NCBI GenBank assembly: GCA_964603635.1
Contig: CAZRVH010000001.1
Span: 124,001 to 188,000, forward strand
Reading direction: 5' to 3'
From: CAZRVH01 sp964603635
GTDB taxonomy: Bacteria; Patescibacteriota; Gracilibacteria; Peribacterales; Peribacteraceae
Length of the DNA: 64,000 nt
Shown here one piece after another: positions 7,823 through 17,282 of this stretch. Each line of letters starts with the position of its first letter. Position 1 is the stretch's first letter. Under the pieces are notes generated by a model. That model made no database searches. It worked only from the letters and a program-made list of their open reading frames with translations, and had not been told where the DNA came from. The position numbers and the translations under genes are program-made.

Positions 7823-8404
7823 ATGCGCTCACTCCTCCCGTTGCTTTCCCTCGCCCTGCTTGCGACGGCTTGCGTTCCATCCCCGCAGAACGACTTAGGC
7901 GGTTCATCGTCTTCCGCTTCGAGCATGTCGTCCGCGCCCGTCGCGATGGAACGTATTCCTACATCCAGCGCTCGTTCGTCGGTGAAGCAAGCAGGATCGT
8001 CCGCTCAGGCATCCAGCAAGAAGAAAGAGGGGGAGTGGAATGCGGATCTCAATGCCGATCAGATAGCCGTTCTGCGCGATGGAGGAACGGAAACGCCGTT
8101 TACCAGTCCTTTGCTCGACGAGCATCGCAAGGGAACGTTCGTATCCGCCGATTGCGACATTCCCGTCTTCCGTTCCGAACAGAAATACGATTCCGGTACG
8201 GGATGGCCCAGCTTCTGGGCGCCCATTTCCAAAGACGCGGTGGTGGAAGTTCCCGACAACTCGGGCGGCATACAACGCATTGAAATACGCAGCCCCTGCG
8301 GCGGCCATCTCGGCCACGTCTTCACGGACGGGCCGGATCCCACGGGATTGCGCTATTGCATGAACGGGCTTGCGCTGAAATTCATCCCGGACAAGGAGCA
8401 ATAA
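7823..8404 (+). CDS. msrB: Peptide-methionine (R)-S-oxide reductase, lipoprotein form
   Basis: 193 residues from ATG 7823. Lipobox TAC (Cys17) and a Ser/Ala linker to about 67 place the enzyme outside the membrane. The MsrB domain shows GTGWPSF (125-131), CGGHLGHVF (159-167) and the catalytic Cys179 in GLRYCMN. It would repair methionine-R-sulfoxide in exported proteins. Of the four Cys that bind zinc in many MsrBs (two CxxC), only the second of each pair remains (Cys111, Cys159), so the standard zinc site is absent. MsrA is encoded separately at 53.9 kb and appears cytosolic. Confidence 0.9.
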   Translation: MRSLLPLLSLALLATACVPSPQNDLGGSSSSASSMSSAPVAMERIPTSSARSSVKQAGSSAQASSKKKEGEWNADLNADQIAVLRDGGTETPFTSPLLDEHRKGTFVSADCDIPVFRSEQKYDSGTGWPSFWAPISKDAVVEVPDNSGGIQRIEIRSPCGGHLGHVFTDGPDPTGLRYCMNGLALKFIPDKEQ

Positions 8405-8455
8405 AATCGGGAAACAAGCGGTGACCGTCCCCGTTTCCTGTTACACTCCGGGCCC

Positions 8456-10111
8456 ATGCCCCAGGGTGTTCCATTGCCCGGCGAACTCACGACCTGCCAG
8501 ACGTCCGCATTGGATAAATTGGAGCGCGAAGGAAACATGTTCCTCACCGGCGCGGCCGGAACGGGGAAGAGCTTTTTGCTGGAACGATACTTGCGTGAGA
8601 AATCCGCCGACGCTTTCCCCGTGGTCGCCAGCACCGGTGCCGCGGCCGTGATCGTCGGAGGACGCACGTTCCATAGTTTTTTCGGACTCGGCATCATGGA
8701 AGGAGGATTGCACGCCGTCATCGCGCGCGCGACCAAGAATAGGAATTTGGTGAACCGGCTCCTCACGGCTCAGTGCGTGGTCATCGACGAAGTATCCATG
8801 CTCTCGGGCATGACGCTTTTCGCGGCGGAGCAAATCGCACGCAAGGTGCGCGGCCGTGACGAGCCGTGGGGAGGGTTGCGCATCATCGCGGTGGGGGACT
8901 TCGCGCAGCTGCCGCCCGTGACGCCCGCAGGCCAGCAGAAGGACTGGGCGTTCCTGCATGACGTGTGGCGCGTGAGCGAGTTCCAACCCGCGTTGCTTTC
9001 GACCGTCATGCGTACCAAGGAAAGCGAATTCCTCACCGTCCTCAACCACATCCGCAAGGGCGAAGTGAACGACCTGGTGCGCGATTTCCTGAACAAGCAC
9101 ATGGACGCGACGGAAGAGCAGGAGGAAGGAACCAGATTGTATGCGCACCGTGCCAAAGCCGACGAGTACAACATCCGCCGCCTGAACGGACTTGATACCG
9201 TCTTACACTCCTTCCGCACGGTGTACGAAGGCGATGAACGATATTTCGAAAGCGCCCAGAAGGCGATGCCGATTCCCGAGGAGTTGCACCTGAAGCGAAA
9301 CGCCCTGGTCATGATGCGCAAGAACGATCCGTCCTACAGCCGCCTCTACGTGAACGGAAGCCTGGGTCATATCACGCGCATCGACGACGAAGAGTTGGAG
9401 ATCCACTTGCTCACGGGTGATCTGATCGAAGTGAAGAGGGAAAAATTCTCGTACCTCAGCGGCGACGGAAACGAATTGGTCGCGGCGTGGAACTTCCCCA
9501 TCTCCCTCGCCTGGGCGACCACGATCCACAAGGCGCAGGGCGCGTCGCTGGACCGCATGACCGTGGATCTTTCCGCGCTCTGGGAGCCCGGGCAGGCCTA
9601 CGTCGCCCTCAGCCGCGTGCGTTCTCCGTCGGGCCTCTCCATCGAACGCTGGAGCCCCGCCGGCATCCGTGCAGAACCATTGGTGACGGAGCTCTACAAC
9701 AGCCTCTCTATCGAGTCGCAGAACTACGTCCCGCGCCCGTTCTTCACCGTGCGAGAAGTGTCCGTGCCGGAGCCGAAAGCGAAAGTGCAGAAAGCAGGGA
9801 AAAAAGAGCAACGCGTCGGCGAAATCCGCGGGCTCATCGAGAAATCGACGCCGCTAAGCGAGATGGCCAGCGCCGTCAGCGTGAAGCCGGATCGCGTCCT
9901 TCTTTATATAGAGGAGTGCCTGAAGGCGGGGGACCGGCTGTCCGTGTCGTATCTATTGAATGAGATTCCCGAGGCGTCACGCATCCGCGAAGCGTTCGAG
10001 CAGCACGGAATGGAACGCCTGAAGCCCGCGTTCGAGGCATTGAACGAAGAATTCTCCTTTACGGAGCTTCGCACGGTTCGTTGCGTGATGATGGCGGAAG
10101 AGGGGTTTTAA
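8456..10111 (+). CDS. Pif1/RecD2-like superfamily 1 helicase with C-terminal HTH domain
   Basis: 551 residues. Helicase motifs in order: Walker A TGAAGTGKS (about 31-39), Walker B VVIDEVSML (about 108-116), motif III GDFAQLPPV (about 146-154), a TIHKAQGASLD motif (about 360-370) and motif VI YVALSRV. This is the Pif1-type 5'-3' DNA helicase arrangement. The C-terminal 120 residues (from about 445) look like a helix-turn-helix extension (IRGLIEKSTPLSEMASAVSV) seen on bacterial Pif1-like and RecQ-like proteins. TACACT at 8442-8447 lies 8 nt before ATG, so the message is probably leaderless. Confidence 0.88.
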   Translation: MPQGVPLPGELTTCQTSALDKLEREGNMFLTGAAGTGKSFLLERYLREKSADAFPVVASTGAAAVIVGGRTFHSFFGLGIMEGGLHAVIARATKNRNLVNRLLTAQCVVIDEVSMLSGMTLFAAEQIARKVRGRDEPWGGLRIIAVGDFAQLPPVTPAGQQKDWAFLHDVWRVSEFQPALLSTVMRTKESEFLTVLNHIRKGEVNDLVRDFLNKHMDATEEQEEGTRLYAHRAKADEYNIRRLNGLDTVLHSFRTVYEGDERYFESAQKAMPIPEELHLKRNALVMMRKNDPSYSRLYVNGSLGHITRIDDEELEIHLLTGDLIEVKREKFSYLSGDGNELVAAWNFPISLAWATTIHKAQGASLDRMTVDLSALWEPGQAYVALSRVRSPSGLSIERWSPAGIRAEPLVTELYNSLSIESQNYVPRPFFTVREVSVPEPKAKVQKAGKKEQRVGEIRGLIEKSTPLSEMASAVSVKPDRVLLYIEECLKAGDRLSVSYLLNEIPEASRIREAFEQHGMERLKPAFEALNEEFSFTELRTVRCVMMAEEGF

Positions 10112-10146
10112 GCCGTTGTGCGTACGCACCGCACCGCACGTATTAA

Positions 10147-10176
10147 TTGACATAAATTGAAATATATGATTATATA
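10147..10176 (+). promoter_or_regulatory. Promoter of the structured-leader gene at 10339
   Basis: TTGACA at 10147-10152 and TATATA at 10171-10176 (18-bp spacer) sit in an AT-rich stretch. Transcription would begin near 10183, giving a leader of about 155 nt. Confidence 0.65.
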
Positions 10177-10216
10177 TAAAATAGCTCTTTCAGAGCACCG
10201 TCAAGTATACGGAAGC

Positions 10217-10332
10217 GAGACAAGCACGTTGTCCATCTGTGGATGGATACTGCGCTTGTCTCATTATTTCCGAGGCAATGCCGCTACCGACGATTCGGTA
10301 TGGTTCTAAAGTCGCCCGAGTGCGACAAGGAG
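10217..10332 (+). promoter_or_regulatory. Structured 5' leader with three hairpins and a Shine-Dalgarno
   Basis: Three hairpins follow each other. The first (10217-10262) pairs GAGACAAGC with GCTTGTCTC and encloses TCCATC/GATGGA. The second (10285-10300) is TACCGA/TCGGTA with loop CGAT. The third (10311-10326) is GTCGC/GCGAC. It is followed directly by AAGGAG and ATG 10339. This could be a cis-regulatory RNA or a stability element. No known riboswitch class was recognised. Confidence 0.5.
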
Positions 10333-10338
10333 CATTCG

Positions 10339-11139
10339 ATGAACAAGAAGGATGGTTTGTGGATGGCGGGATACGGAGAGATCGGTGCCACGTTGAAAGT
10401 TCTCCAAGACCTTGGGATCGACCGCGATGATCTGAAGCGCGTACGCACGGATTCCGCGTTCGCCCGGCGTCTTGCCTGCCAATGGAAAGAGGGCGCGATT
10501 TTGCCATCCGCTATTACCGTGACTCCATTCCAAGAACCCGCGAGCCATCGTCTGGCGCGCGAAATCTTGGGAAAGGATTTCCTCGGCGTTGCCGCGGCGC
10601 AGAACACGTTCGGTGCGTACACCGAAGCGCAGCTTGTCGCCCGGATGGAGATTCCGTTTCCGGAAGACGTCCTGCGGGCGTGCGCGGGGGAATTCGCTCT
10701 CCTCTGCACGCACGAAATGGATCTGCCCGGAATCCATGCCGCGCATGCGGCACGGTTCAAGGATGATCCGGATGCGCCGTGGTTCTCGCAACGCGATCAG
10801 CGGGAAAAGTGGTCTTCGGAGAAGATTGCTCTGCCGTGGATGCTCGTTCGCAAGAAGCTACTGCCGAATTCCACAGGCAAGAACATCGACGCGCAAAAGA
10901 AGCACGTCATGACATTCTCCAGGGAGCACCTGCTCTTGCCCTGTGAGCATGCGTATGCAGCCCTCCGGCTCCTCTTGGAGACCGGACAGAAGCTATGCGA
11001 AGGTTTCAGTGTCCGTTTCCCTGTTCTGAACGCCAAGGGCGACTGGGTCGACGTCAGGTGGAATGGCGGCCAGCTCTATTTCAGTCACTGGATCGGCAAT
11101 GCGGATATTTCCATCGGTTCGTCTGTTCGGACTTCCTAA
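10339..11139 (+). CDS. Hypothetical protein with Shine-Dalgarno and structured leader
   Basis: 266 residues from ATG 10339, chosen because AAGGAG ends 6-7 nt upstream; an in-frame ATG at 10243 lies inside the structured leader. No known family is recognised. The protein looks soluble and cytosolic, with mixed alpha/beta content. It starts MNKKDGLWMAGYGEIG, and its C-terminal part contains SVRFPVLNAKGDWVDVRWNGG, a likely beta region. It stands alone between its own promoter and a 13-bp-stem terminator. Its clear Shine-Dalgarno is exceptional in this window and is shared with genes at 54292 (minus), 57476 and 58139. Confidence 0.7.
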   Translation: MNKKDGLWMAGYGEIGATLKVLQDLGIDRDDLKRVRTDSAFARRLACQWKEGAILPSAITVTPFQEPASHRLAREILGKDFLGVAAAQNTFGAYTEAQLVARMEIPFPEDVLRACAGEFALLCTHEMDLPGIHAAHAARFKDDPDAPWFSQRDQREKWSSEKIALPWMLVRKKLLPNSTGKNIDAQKKHVMTFSREHLLLPCEHAYAALRLLLETGQKLCEGFSVRFPVLNAKGDWVDVRWNGGQLYFSHWIGNADISIGSSVRTS

Positions 11140-11187
11140 ACTTGACCTAGAACGCTTGAACTTCTGAAGTTCTTGCATTCGCATTTG

Positions 11188-11223
11188 AACCACTCCTCGG
11201 CACATGCCGAGGAGTGGTTTTTT
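11188..11223 (+). terminator. Strong rho-independent terminator
   Basis: AACCACTCCTCGG pairs perfectly with CCGAGGAGTGGTT (13 bp, extendable by CA/TG) and is followed by a run of seven T. Confidence 0.9.
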
Positions 11224-11285
11224 ACATAGCGGAAAATTGCATTATATTTGCCAAAATATAAAAATAGTATAAAGTTTCATACTTT

Positions 11286-13427
11286 ATGGCATTCGCAATT
11301 CCCGCCGCCGTATCGCTGCCCGAAGCGTTGCAGGTCAAAACGCCGAAACAGCGTTTGCTGCGACGCACCCTCGTCGTGAACTTCCTGATCCTGTGCGTTA
11401 TTTTCGTCGTGCAGATCCGCGGTTTGTGGATGGAACTGCCGGACGTGACGGCTGAAAGCTTCCTCGCTCCGCAGAGCGTCGTGCTGACGGATGCCGAGGG
11501 GAATGTTTTGCGCCGTATCTACGTGGACAAGGATCGTATCGAACTCAGTGACGAATCGTTCCCTGCGCACCTGAAGCAGGCGGTGATCGCGATCGAAGAC
11601 CGGCGCTTCGAAGGACGCGGGTGTATCGACGTGCACGCCATCAGCCGTGCCGCGATGGCGAACATAACGGATTTCAAATCCGAAGGCGCATCCACCATCA
11701 CGCAGCAGCTCGTGGGAAACCTCATGCTGGACCGCGGCGACAAAAGCTTCACGCGCAAGGCATTGGAACTCATGCTTGCGTGCAAGTTGGAAAACGCCGC
11801 CAGCCGAGACCGCATCATCGGCCTGTACCTGAACCACGTCGCGTTCGGGGGAATGATGTACGGCGCGGAAGAGGCGGCACGCACGTATTTCGGTATTTCG
11901 GCCAAAGATCTCACGCTCGCGCAGTCGGCCGTCCTGGCCGCGATGATCCAGAGGCCGACGTATTTCAGTCCGTTCGGACGGCGCGTGTATTCCAAAGTGC
12001 CCGACGACGTCATCGATTCCATCCGCAAGGGTGGCATCACGGATGTCGCGCAGATCCCCGAGGATCAGATCGACATGGGGCTCATCGGACGTACGTTCCG
12101 CAGCCTGAAGGGAACCCCGCTCTACCTCCCGGGCCGCACCGACAAAGTGCTGGAGGAAATGAGCAGAAGCGGTTTCATCACCGATGAAGAGCTGGCCAAA
12201 GCCAACCAAGAGCTGCAGACGATGGTTTTCAGCCGGCGCCAGGCGGTGGTCGGCATGCCGTATTTTTCACTCCTGGTGCAGAAGCAACTGAACCAGGGTG
12301 TCTTCAAGACGGACAAGCCCTGCGACCTTGCCGGTGGCGGCTGTATCGTGAAGACGACGCTTGATCCAACCTTGCAGCGGCTGGCCGAGAAGATCGTGTC
12401 GGAGAACGCGCAGAAGATCCGCGAGACCTATGGCGCGAAGAACATCGCGCTCGTCGCGGCGGACCGCAAGACGGGGTATGTCCTCGCGTACGTCGGCAAC
12501 GTGTCGTTCACGGATACCGAACCCGGATCGATGATCGACATGGCCGTGGTGCCGCGCCAACCGGGTTCCAGCTTCAAACCCTTCGTGTATGCCAATGCCT
12601 TCGCGCACGGCATGAACCCGACGACGTTCCTGCTCGATGCCCCGCTGACGCTGGGCGGCGAACAACCGCGGAACTACGAAGGCGGATACCGCGACTGGAC
12701 GCAGATCAGCCATGCGCTTGCTGCTTCCAGAAACATCCCGGCCATCCGCGCCCTGTTGCTTACGGGAGGCGAGGACGCCGTGCTCGACATGGCGTACGGC
12801 GCGGGCATCGTGACGCCGCGCAACGTGAAGGATGCGAAGATCGAGAAGGACGAATGGTTCCGCTACGGCTACCCGCTCGCGATCGGCTCCGCCGAAACGC
12901 CGCTCTTCGAAATGGTGCAGGGCTACCTGACGCTTGCGAATGCGGGCACATTCACGCCGCTGTCCACCATCGAAAGCGTCACGACCGTCGATGGCAAGCC
13001 TCTGGATACGAAGATGGCCGGACAGGAACGCCAGGCGATGGAACCGCTCTTCGCGCGCTGGATCACGGGAATCCTCAGTGATACCTCCATCCGCCCTACG
13101 CCATCGTGGAGCGATGCGCTGACCGTCCCGGGTTTGCAGACGGCCGTGAAAACGGGAACCAGCAGCCAGTGCGTCACGTACATATTCGCGCAGAAAAAGT
13201 GCCTGCTCCGTCCCGGCGACGTATGGACCATGGGCTATTCCCCCGAGTTCGTACTGGGAATTTGGGTGGGAAACGCCGATAACCAGCCGCTGGAACCCAC
13301 GGCCGACGGCATGAACGTGGCGGCGCCGCTGTGGAAGGAATTCATCAAGGGCGCGCACGAACTGCGTCCGGAAGGACTGACGCGCTTCCCGCGGGAACTG
13401 ATCGCCAACAGGAAGGAGTCGCGGTGA
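11286..13427 (+). CDS. Class A penicillin-binding protein (PBP1A type)
   Basis: 713 residues. A bifunctional peptidoglycan synthase: one membrane helix (about 30-48), a glycosyltransferase (GT51) domain with IAIEDRRFEGRGCID (catalytic Glu), STITQQLVGN and RKALELMLACKLE, then a transpeptidase domain with PGSSFKP (active-site Ser in SxxK), SRN as the SxN motif, and KTGTSSQ. It polymerises and crosslinks glycan strands outside the membrane. A TAGTAT box at 11265-11270 precedes ATG by 15 nt. The reading frame is intact and of normal size, so a real murein wall is expected in this organism. Confidence 0.93.
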   Translation: MAFAIPAAVSLPEALQVKTPKQRLLRRTLVVNFLILCVIFVVQIRGLWMELPDVTAESFLAPQSVVLTDAEGNVLRRIYVDKDRIELSDESFPAHLKQAVIAIEDRRFEGRGCIDVHAISRAAMANITDFKSEGASTITQQLVGNLMLDRGDKSFTRKALELMLACKLENAASRDRIIGLYLNHVAFGGMMYGAEEAARTYFGISAKDLTLAQSAVLAAMIQRPTYFSPFGRRVYSKVPDDVIDSIRKGGITDVAQIPEDQIDMGLIGRTFRSLKGTPLYLPGRTDKVLEEMSRSGFITDEELAKANQELQTMVFSRRQAVVGMPYFSLLVQKQLNQGVFKTDKPCDLAGGGCIVKTTLDPTLQRLAEKIVSENAQKIRETYGAKNIALVAADRKTGYVLAYVGNVSFTDTEPGSMIDMAVVPRQPGSSFKPFVYANAFAHGMNPTTFLLDAPLTLGGEQPRNYEGGYRDWTQISHALAASRNIPAIRALLLTGGEDAVLDMAYGAGIVTPRNVKDAKIEKDEWFRYGYPLAIGSAETPLFEMVQGYLTLANAGTFTPLSTIESVTTVDGKPLDTKMAGQERQAMEPLFARWITGILSDTSIRPTPSWSDALTVPGLQTAVKTGTSSQCVTYIFAQKKCLLRPGDVWTMGYSPEFVLGIWVGNADNQPLEPTADGMNVAAPLWKEFIKGAHELRPEGLTRFPRELIANRKESR

Positions 13428-13530
13428 CGTTTTTGTTCGCATTCCTCACATGTTGTTCCAGACGTCTGCAAGCCGGTTTTGCCAGCTCATTCTGTTGACC
13501 TGGAAGGCTCTGAACTGAGACACTGGCATT

Positions 13531-16500
13531 GTGAGGAATTTTGCAACAATCACTACGTCCGTTCCGTATCGGATTTTGAAATCGATGGGGGGATTATTCG
13601 TCCTTGCATCCGTGTTTTTCATCGCTCCGTCACAGGCGGAAGCGGCAAACAGATACTGGGTGGGATCCGCCGGCGGCAGTTGGAACAGCACCGCGAACTG
13701 GAGCACCTCCCAAAGCGCGTGCGGCGCAAATACCGGCGCAAGCGTGCCGACGTCATCCGATCTCGCGGTATTCAACGCTTCCTGCACCAATAGCGCCGCG
13801 CTTGATTCAACGGTCACCGTCTTGGGATTCAGCATCGCCGCAGGGTATTCCGGGACGCTGACGCAAGGCGCAGGCATCGGCATTACGGTGGGGGCCAGCG
13901 GTTGGGCGCAGGCAGGGGGTACGTTTACGGGTTCCACGGGTACCTTCACCTTGAACGGCGCGTTCGCGTTGTTCGGAGGCACCTTCACCGCTCCGTCCGG
14001 CACCTTCAACGCGTCGGGGAACTGGACGCAAACGGCCGGAACGTTCAACGCCGGTACCAATACGGTCACGTTCACGGCTGCATCGGGAACGCAGACCTTC
14101 AACAGCGGAGGCACTTCTTTTTACAACATCGTCCATTCGGGTGCCGGCACGCTTTCCCTCACCACCAGCTCCTTAACAGTAACGAACTCCCTGACCAATT
14201 CCGCGGGTGCATTCAGCCTTTCGGGACAAAACCTGATTCTGACGGGGGCGACGTTTACCATGACATCCAACGCCTTGTTCCTGCTGCAGGGCATCGAAAC
14301 CATCACGGGCATGACGCAGGATACGGCGAACGGGACATGGAGATACCTGGGGCGTAACGTCGTCGAGACCATCACGATCAAGGATTTCGGCGCCACGGAT
14401 TACCAGAACATCGTCATCTACGATTTGAACTCCAACAAGGCGACCTTCCGCCTCGGGGCGAACCTGTCGGTCGCCGGGGGGCTGACGGTCACCGGCGGAA
14501 CCTATGATACCAATTCCTACTCCACGACCGTTGCGGGCGGAACGATCGTCAACGGCGGAACGTTTCAGGGTTCGGCGGGAAGCGTGTCCCTTGCCACCAT
14601 GACCCTGTCATCCGGCACGTTCAATGCACCGTCGGGAACATTCACGGTTTCCGGCACCTGGACCAAAAGCGGAGGTACGTTTACCCCCGGTACCGGAACG
14701 GTCACGCTCAACGGAACATCGCAGACGATGAGCGGATCCACGACATTTTACAATCTCACGAAGTCCGATAGCGCCGGATCCACCCTGACATTCGTGGCAG
14801 GCACGACGCAAACGGTGACGAACCTGCTTACCCTGAGCGGAACGTCCGGTCACCGGTTGCTCCTGCGTTCCGGCCTGACCGGAACGCGATGGAATATCAA
14901 TCCGGCATCCGTCTCGCTTTCTTACATCGATGTCCGGGATTCGGACAACGCCGCGGTCGCCGCGATCGACTGCAGCGCATCCCATTGTGCGGACAGCGGT
15001 AATAACGAAAACTGGACCTTCTACACGTCTGCGGGAGCGGTCACCGTGACCGACGAGAAACTTGTCTGGAGCCCGTACACCTGGAAATTCGGCGGATCGA
15101 CCTACGCGCAGGCCGTTCCCAGCGGCGCGTACGTGAAAGTGGCGTTCTCCGGCCACGCGCTCGCGCTCAAGATCGATACGTCGCTGAACACGGGGGTCGA
15201 TCTCAGCACCCTGAACATGAACGCGTACATCGATGGCTCATCGACGCCCGTATCGAAAACGTTGGCGCAGCTTTCCGACGGATACCTCACCTTCAGTGGG
15301 TCCCTCCTGGACACCGACCATTACGCGATCGTCTACTTTTCATTGAATACCGGCACGGCGGATCGGTGGAGCACGCCGTTGAATTCGCTGAGGATCACCA
15401 AGGTGCAGCTTGCGAGCGACGGTTCCGGCGAAGCCTTGGATCTCGAAGGAACGCCTTTGGAGCGGCGTTTGCGCAAGGTCATGTTGTTCGGGGATTCCAT
15501 CACCGAGGGTTCGGGAACGGGCGATGCCGCAAAGGCCTATGGCTCGATCATGGCGCAGCTTCTGGACGTGGAGTACGGGCAGCTGGGGTACGCCGGCATG
15601 TTTTGGAATGCCGTCGGTACGGGGGGTGTCCCGAAGTTTTACGATCTGTCCTCGCCCGAAGACGCACCCTGGCGTTGGTATGACGCGAATGCGTCACGAT
15701 TGGTGGATAATTCCGACTTGAGCCTGGGGTTCATCGATGGTGCGCCGGACGCGGTGTTCATCAACCTTGGTATCAACGATGCCAACGGCTCCACGTCGAA
15801 GGCGGACTTGCGTACGAAAATGACCCTATGGATCGCGGATATCCGTTCCGCCGCGGGCGATGACACGGCGATCTTTCCCATCGTCCCGTTCAACCTGGGC
15901 AACATGTCGAACGCCAGTTATCAGGAATACAAGGCGGCCTTTCTGGGCGGCGTCACGGACTACCTGTCCGCGCATCCCGCGGAAGAGCGTATCTTCCCCA
16001 TCGATCTCGGCAGTTCGGCGTACGACACGGTCATCGCCAATACCAGCGATTCGGTGCATCCCAACACCGCCGGAGCCCTGATCCTCGGTACGGATCTGGC
16101 GGATCTGGTCGAGCCCGATTTGCTGACGGGGCAAGTGACGCTGACGTCCTCCTACAATCCTTCCGAGGCGGGTGCGCGCATTACCTACACGGCATCGGTG
16201 CGACCGCGGGCGGCAACCGGTACCGTTGAAATACGCAACGGCTCCTCGGTCATCGGCACCGTGTCGCTCAGCCATGGCTCGGGAAGCATCTCCGTTTCCA
16301 CCTTGCCCGTCGGAAGCCATAGCATCACGGGGGTGTATAGCGGGGACGGGGACTATCTTTCGGGAACAAGCGCGGCACTGCTGCAAGTCGTGGTGGATGA
16401 CGATGATGCCGCATCGGGAGGGGGGACGGGGGGAGACGCAAGGGGCGGCGGCCGCTCCGGCGCTGCCGCGACGGTACGCGATCTGTTCCGGGACCGCCTC

Positions 16501-17166
16501 GACGGGCAAGTGCGATCCTCATCAGGATCCGTCACTCAAACCGGCAGTGTCATCCGGCAAAGCAGGGGATATCTGGAGGTGACCAAAAACGGCGTGACGG
16601 TTGTGTATCGCGATGTGCCGACCGACAGTTGGTTCGCCCCGTTCGTTTCTTTCCTTATCGAACATGGCATCGCGGATGGCTATAAAGACGCGCTCGGCAA
16701 ACTGACGGGGGAATTCGGAGTCGGAAATCCCGTCACGTACGGCGAGATCGCCAAAATGGCCTTGAACGCGGGACGTCCGGATCTTTCTACCGCGCGCATT
16801 CCCCGGAATCGCTCGGCGCAGGGTACGTTTGCCGCTCCCTATGTCGCATTGGCTGAGCAACTGGGTCTCTCCGTCTTCTCGTCCGATCTCGATGTCGCGT
16901 TGCCCGCGACCCGCGGCGCCGTCATCCAGACGGTCCTGGAAGCGTTCGGCGTGAATATGGCGCCCGTGACGGCTGTTTCATTCCGCGATCTGGGCATCGG
17001 ACACCGTCATGCGGCTGCGATCCAGGATGCGTTTGCGCGCGGGATCATCGGCGGCGATACGGATGCGACAGGCAAGCCGACCGGCACGGTCCGTCCGGAT
17101 GAGCCCGTCAATCGCGCGGAAGCGGCGAAGATCGTTTCCCTTGCGCTCACGTTGCTCGGGAAATAA
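13531..17166 (+). CDS. Large multidomain surface protein: beta repeats, SGNH esterase, Ig-like, SLH
   Basis: 1211 residues from GTG 13531, which keeps the basic end of the signal peptide (cleavage near AEA-AN, about 39). Residues about 40-490 are Gly/Thr/Ser-rich beta repeats (units such as GGTFTGSTGTFTLNG and SGTFNAPSGTFTVSG). About 500-645 is a beta-sandwich. About 648-860 is an SGNH/GDSL hydrolase: FGDSITEG (Ser656), GIND (Gly747, Asn749), DSVH (Asp840, His843). About 865-955 is a Big_3-type Ig domain, then a Gly/Asp linker, and about 1035-1211 SLH units. Likely a wall-attached esterase acting on acetylated or acylated glycans. Confidence 0.85.
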   Translation: MRNFATITTSVPYRILKSMGGLFVLASVFFIAPSQAEAANRYWVGSAGGSWNSTANWSTSQSACGANTGASVPTSSDLAVFNASCTNSAALDSTVTVLGFSIAAGYSGTLTQGAGIGITVGASGWAQAGGTFTGSTGTFTLNGAFALFGGTFTAPSGTFNASGNWTQTAGTFNAGTNTVTFTAASGTQTFNSGGTSFYNIVHSGAGTLSLTTSSLTVTNSLTNSAGAFSLSGQNLILTGATFTMTSNALFLLQGIETITGMTQDTANGTWRYLGRNVVETITIKDFGATDYQNIVIYDLNSNKATFRLGANLSVAGGLTVTGGTYDTNSYSTTVAGGTIVNGGTFQGSAGSVSLATMTLSSGTFNAPSGTFTVSGTWTKSGGTFTPGTGTVTLNGTSQTMSGSTTFYNLTKSDSAGSTLTFVAGTTQTVTNLLTLSGTSGHRLLLRSGLTGTRWNINPASVSLSYIDVRDSDNAAVAAIDCSASHCADSGNNENWTFYTSAGAVTVTDEKLVWSPYTWKFGGSTYAQAVPSGAYVKVAFSGHALALKIDTSLNTGVDLSTLNMNAYIDGSSTPVSKTLAQLSDGYLTFSGSLLDTDHYAIVYFSLNTGTADRWSTPLNSLRITKVQLASDGSGEALDLEGTPLERRLRKVMLFGDSITEGSGTGDAAKAYGSIMAQLLDVEYGQLGYAGMFWNAVGTGGVPKFYDLSSPEDAPWRWYDANASRLVDNSDLSLGFIDGAPDAVFINLGINDANGSTSKADLRTKMTLWIADIRSAAGDDTAIFPIVPFNLGNMSNASYQEYKAAFLGGVTDYLSAHPAEERIFPIDLGSSAYDTVIANTSDSVHPNTAGALILGTDLADLVEPDLLTGQVTLTSSYNPSEAGARITYTASVRPRAATGTVEIRNGSSVIGTVSLSHGSGSISVSTLPVGSHSITGVYSGDGDYLSGTSAALLQVVVDDDDAASGGGTGGDARGGGRSGAAATVRDLFRDRLDGQVRSSSGSVTQTGSVIRQSRGYLEVTKNGVTVVYRDVPTDSWFAPFVSFLIEHGIADGYKDALGKLTGEFGVGNPVTYGEIAKMALNAGRPDLSTARIPRNRSAQGTFAAPYVALAEQLGLSVFSSDLDVALPATRGAVIQTVLEAFGVNMAPVTAVSFRDLGIGHRHAAAIQDAFARGIIGGDTDATGKPTGTVRPDEPVNRAEAAKIVSLALTLLGK

Positions 17167-17235
17167 TACCCGAGGCGAGTGCCTCTTCATGCATTGCGAG
17201 CTGGTTTCCTATGGAAGGAGCATTCCCCCGACAGA

Positions 17236-17266
17236 GGAAAAAGGCGGGACATTCCCGCCTTTTTCC
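17236..17266. terminator. Bidirectional terminator
   Basis: A perfect 14-bp stem (GGAAAAAGGCGGGA / TCCCGCCTTTTTCC) with loop CAT has T-rich sequence on both strands. It separates the convergent 1211-residue gene and the DUF1761 gene. Confidence 0.9.
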
Positions 17267-17282
17267 TTTCGGCAAAGGAGTT

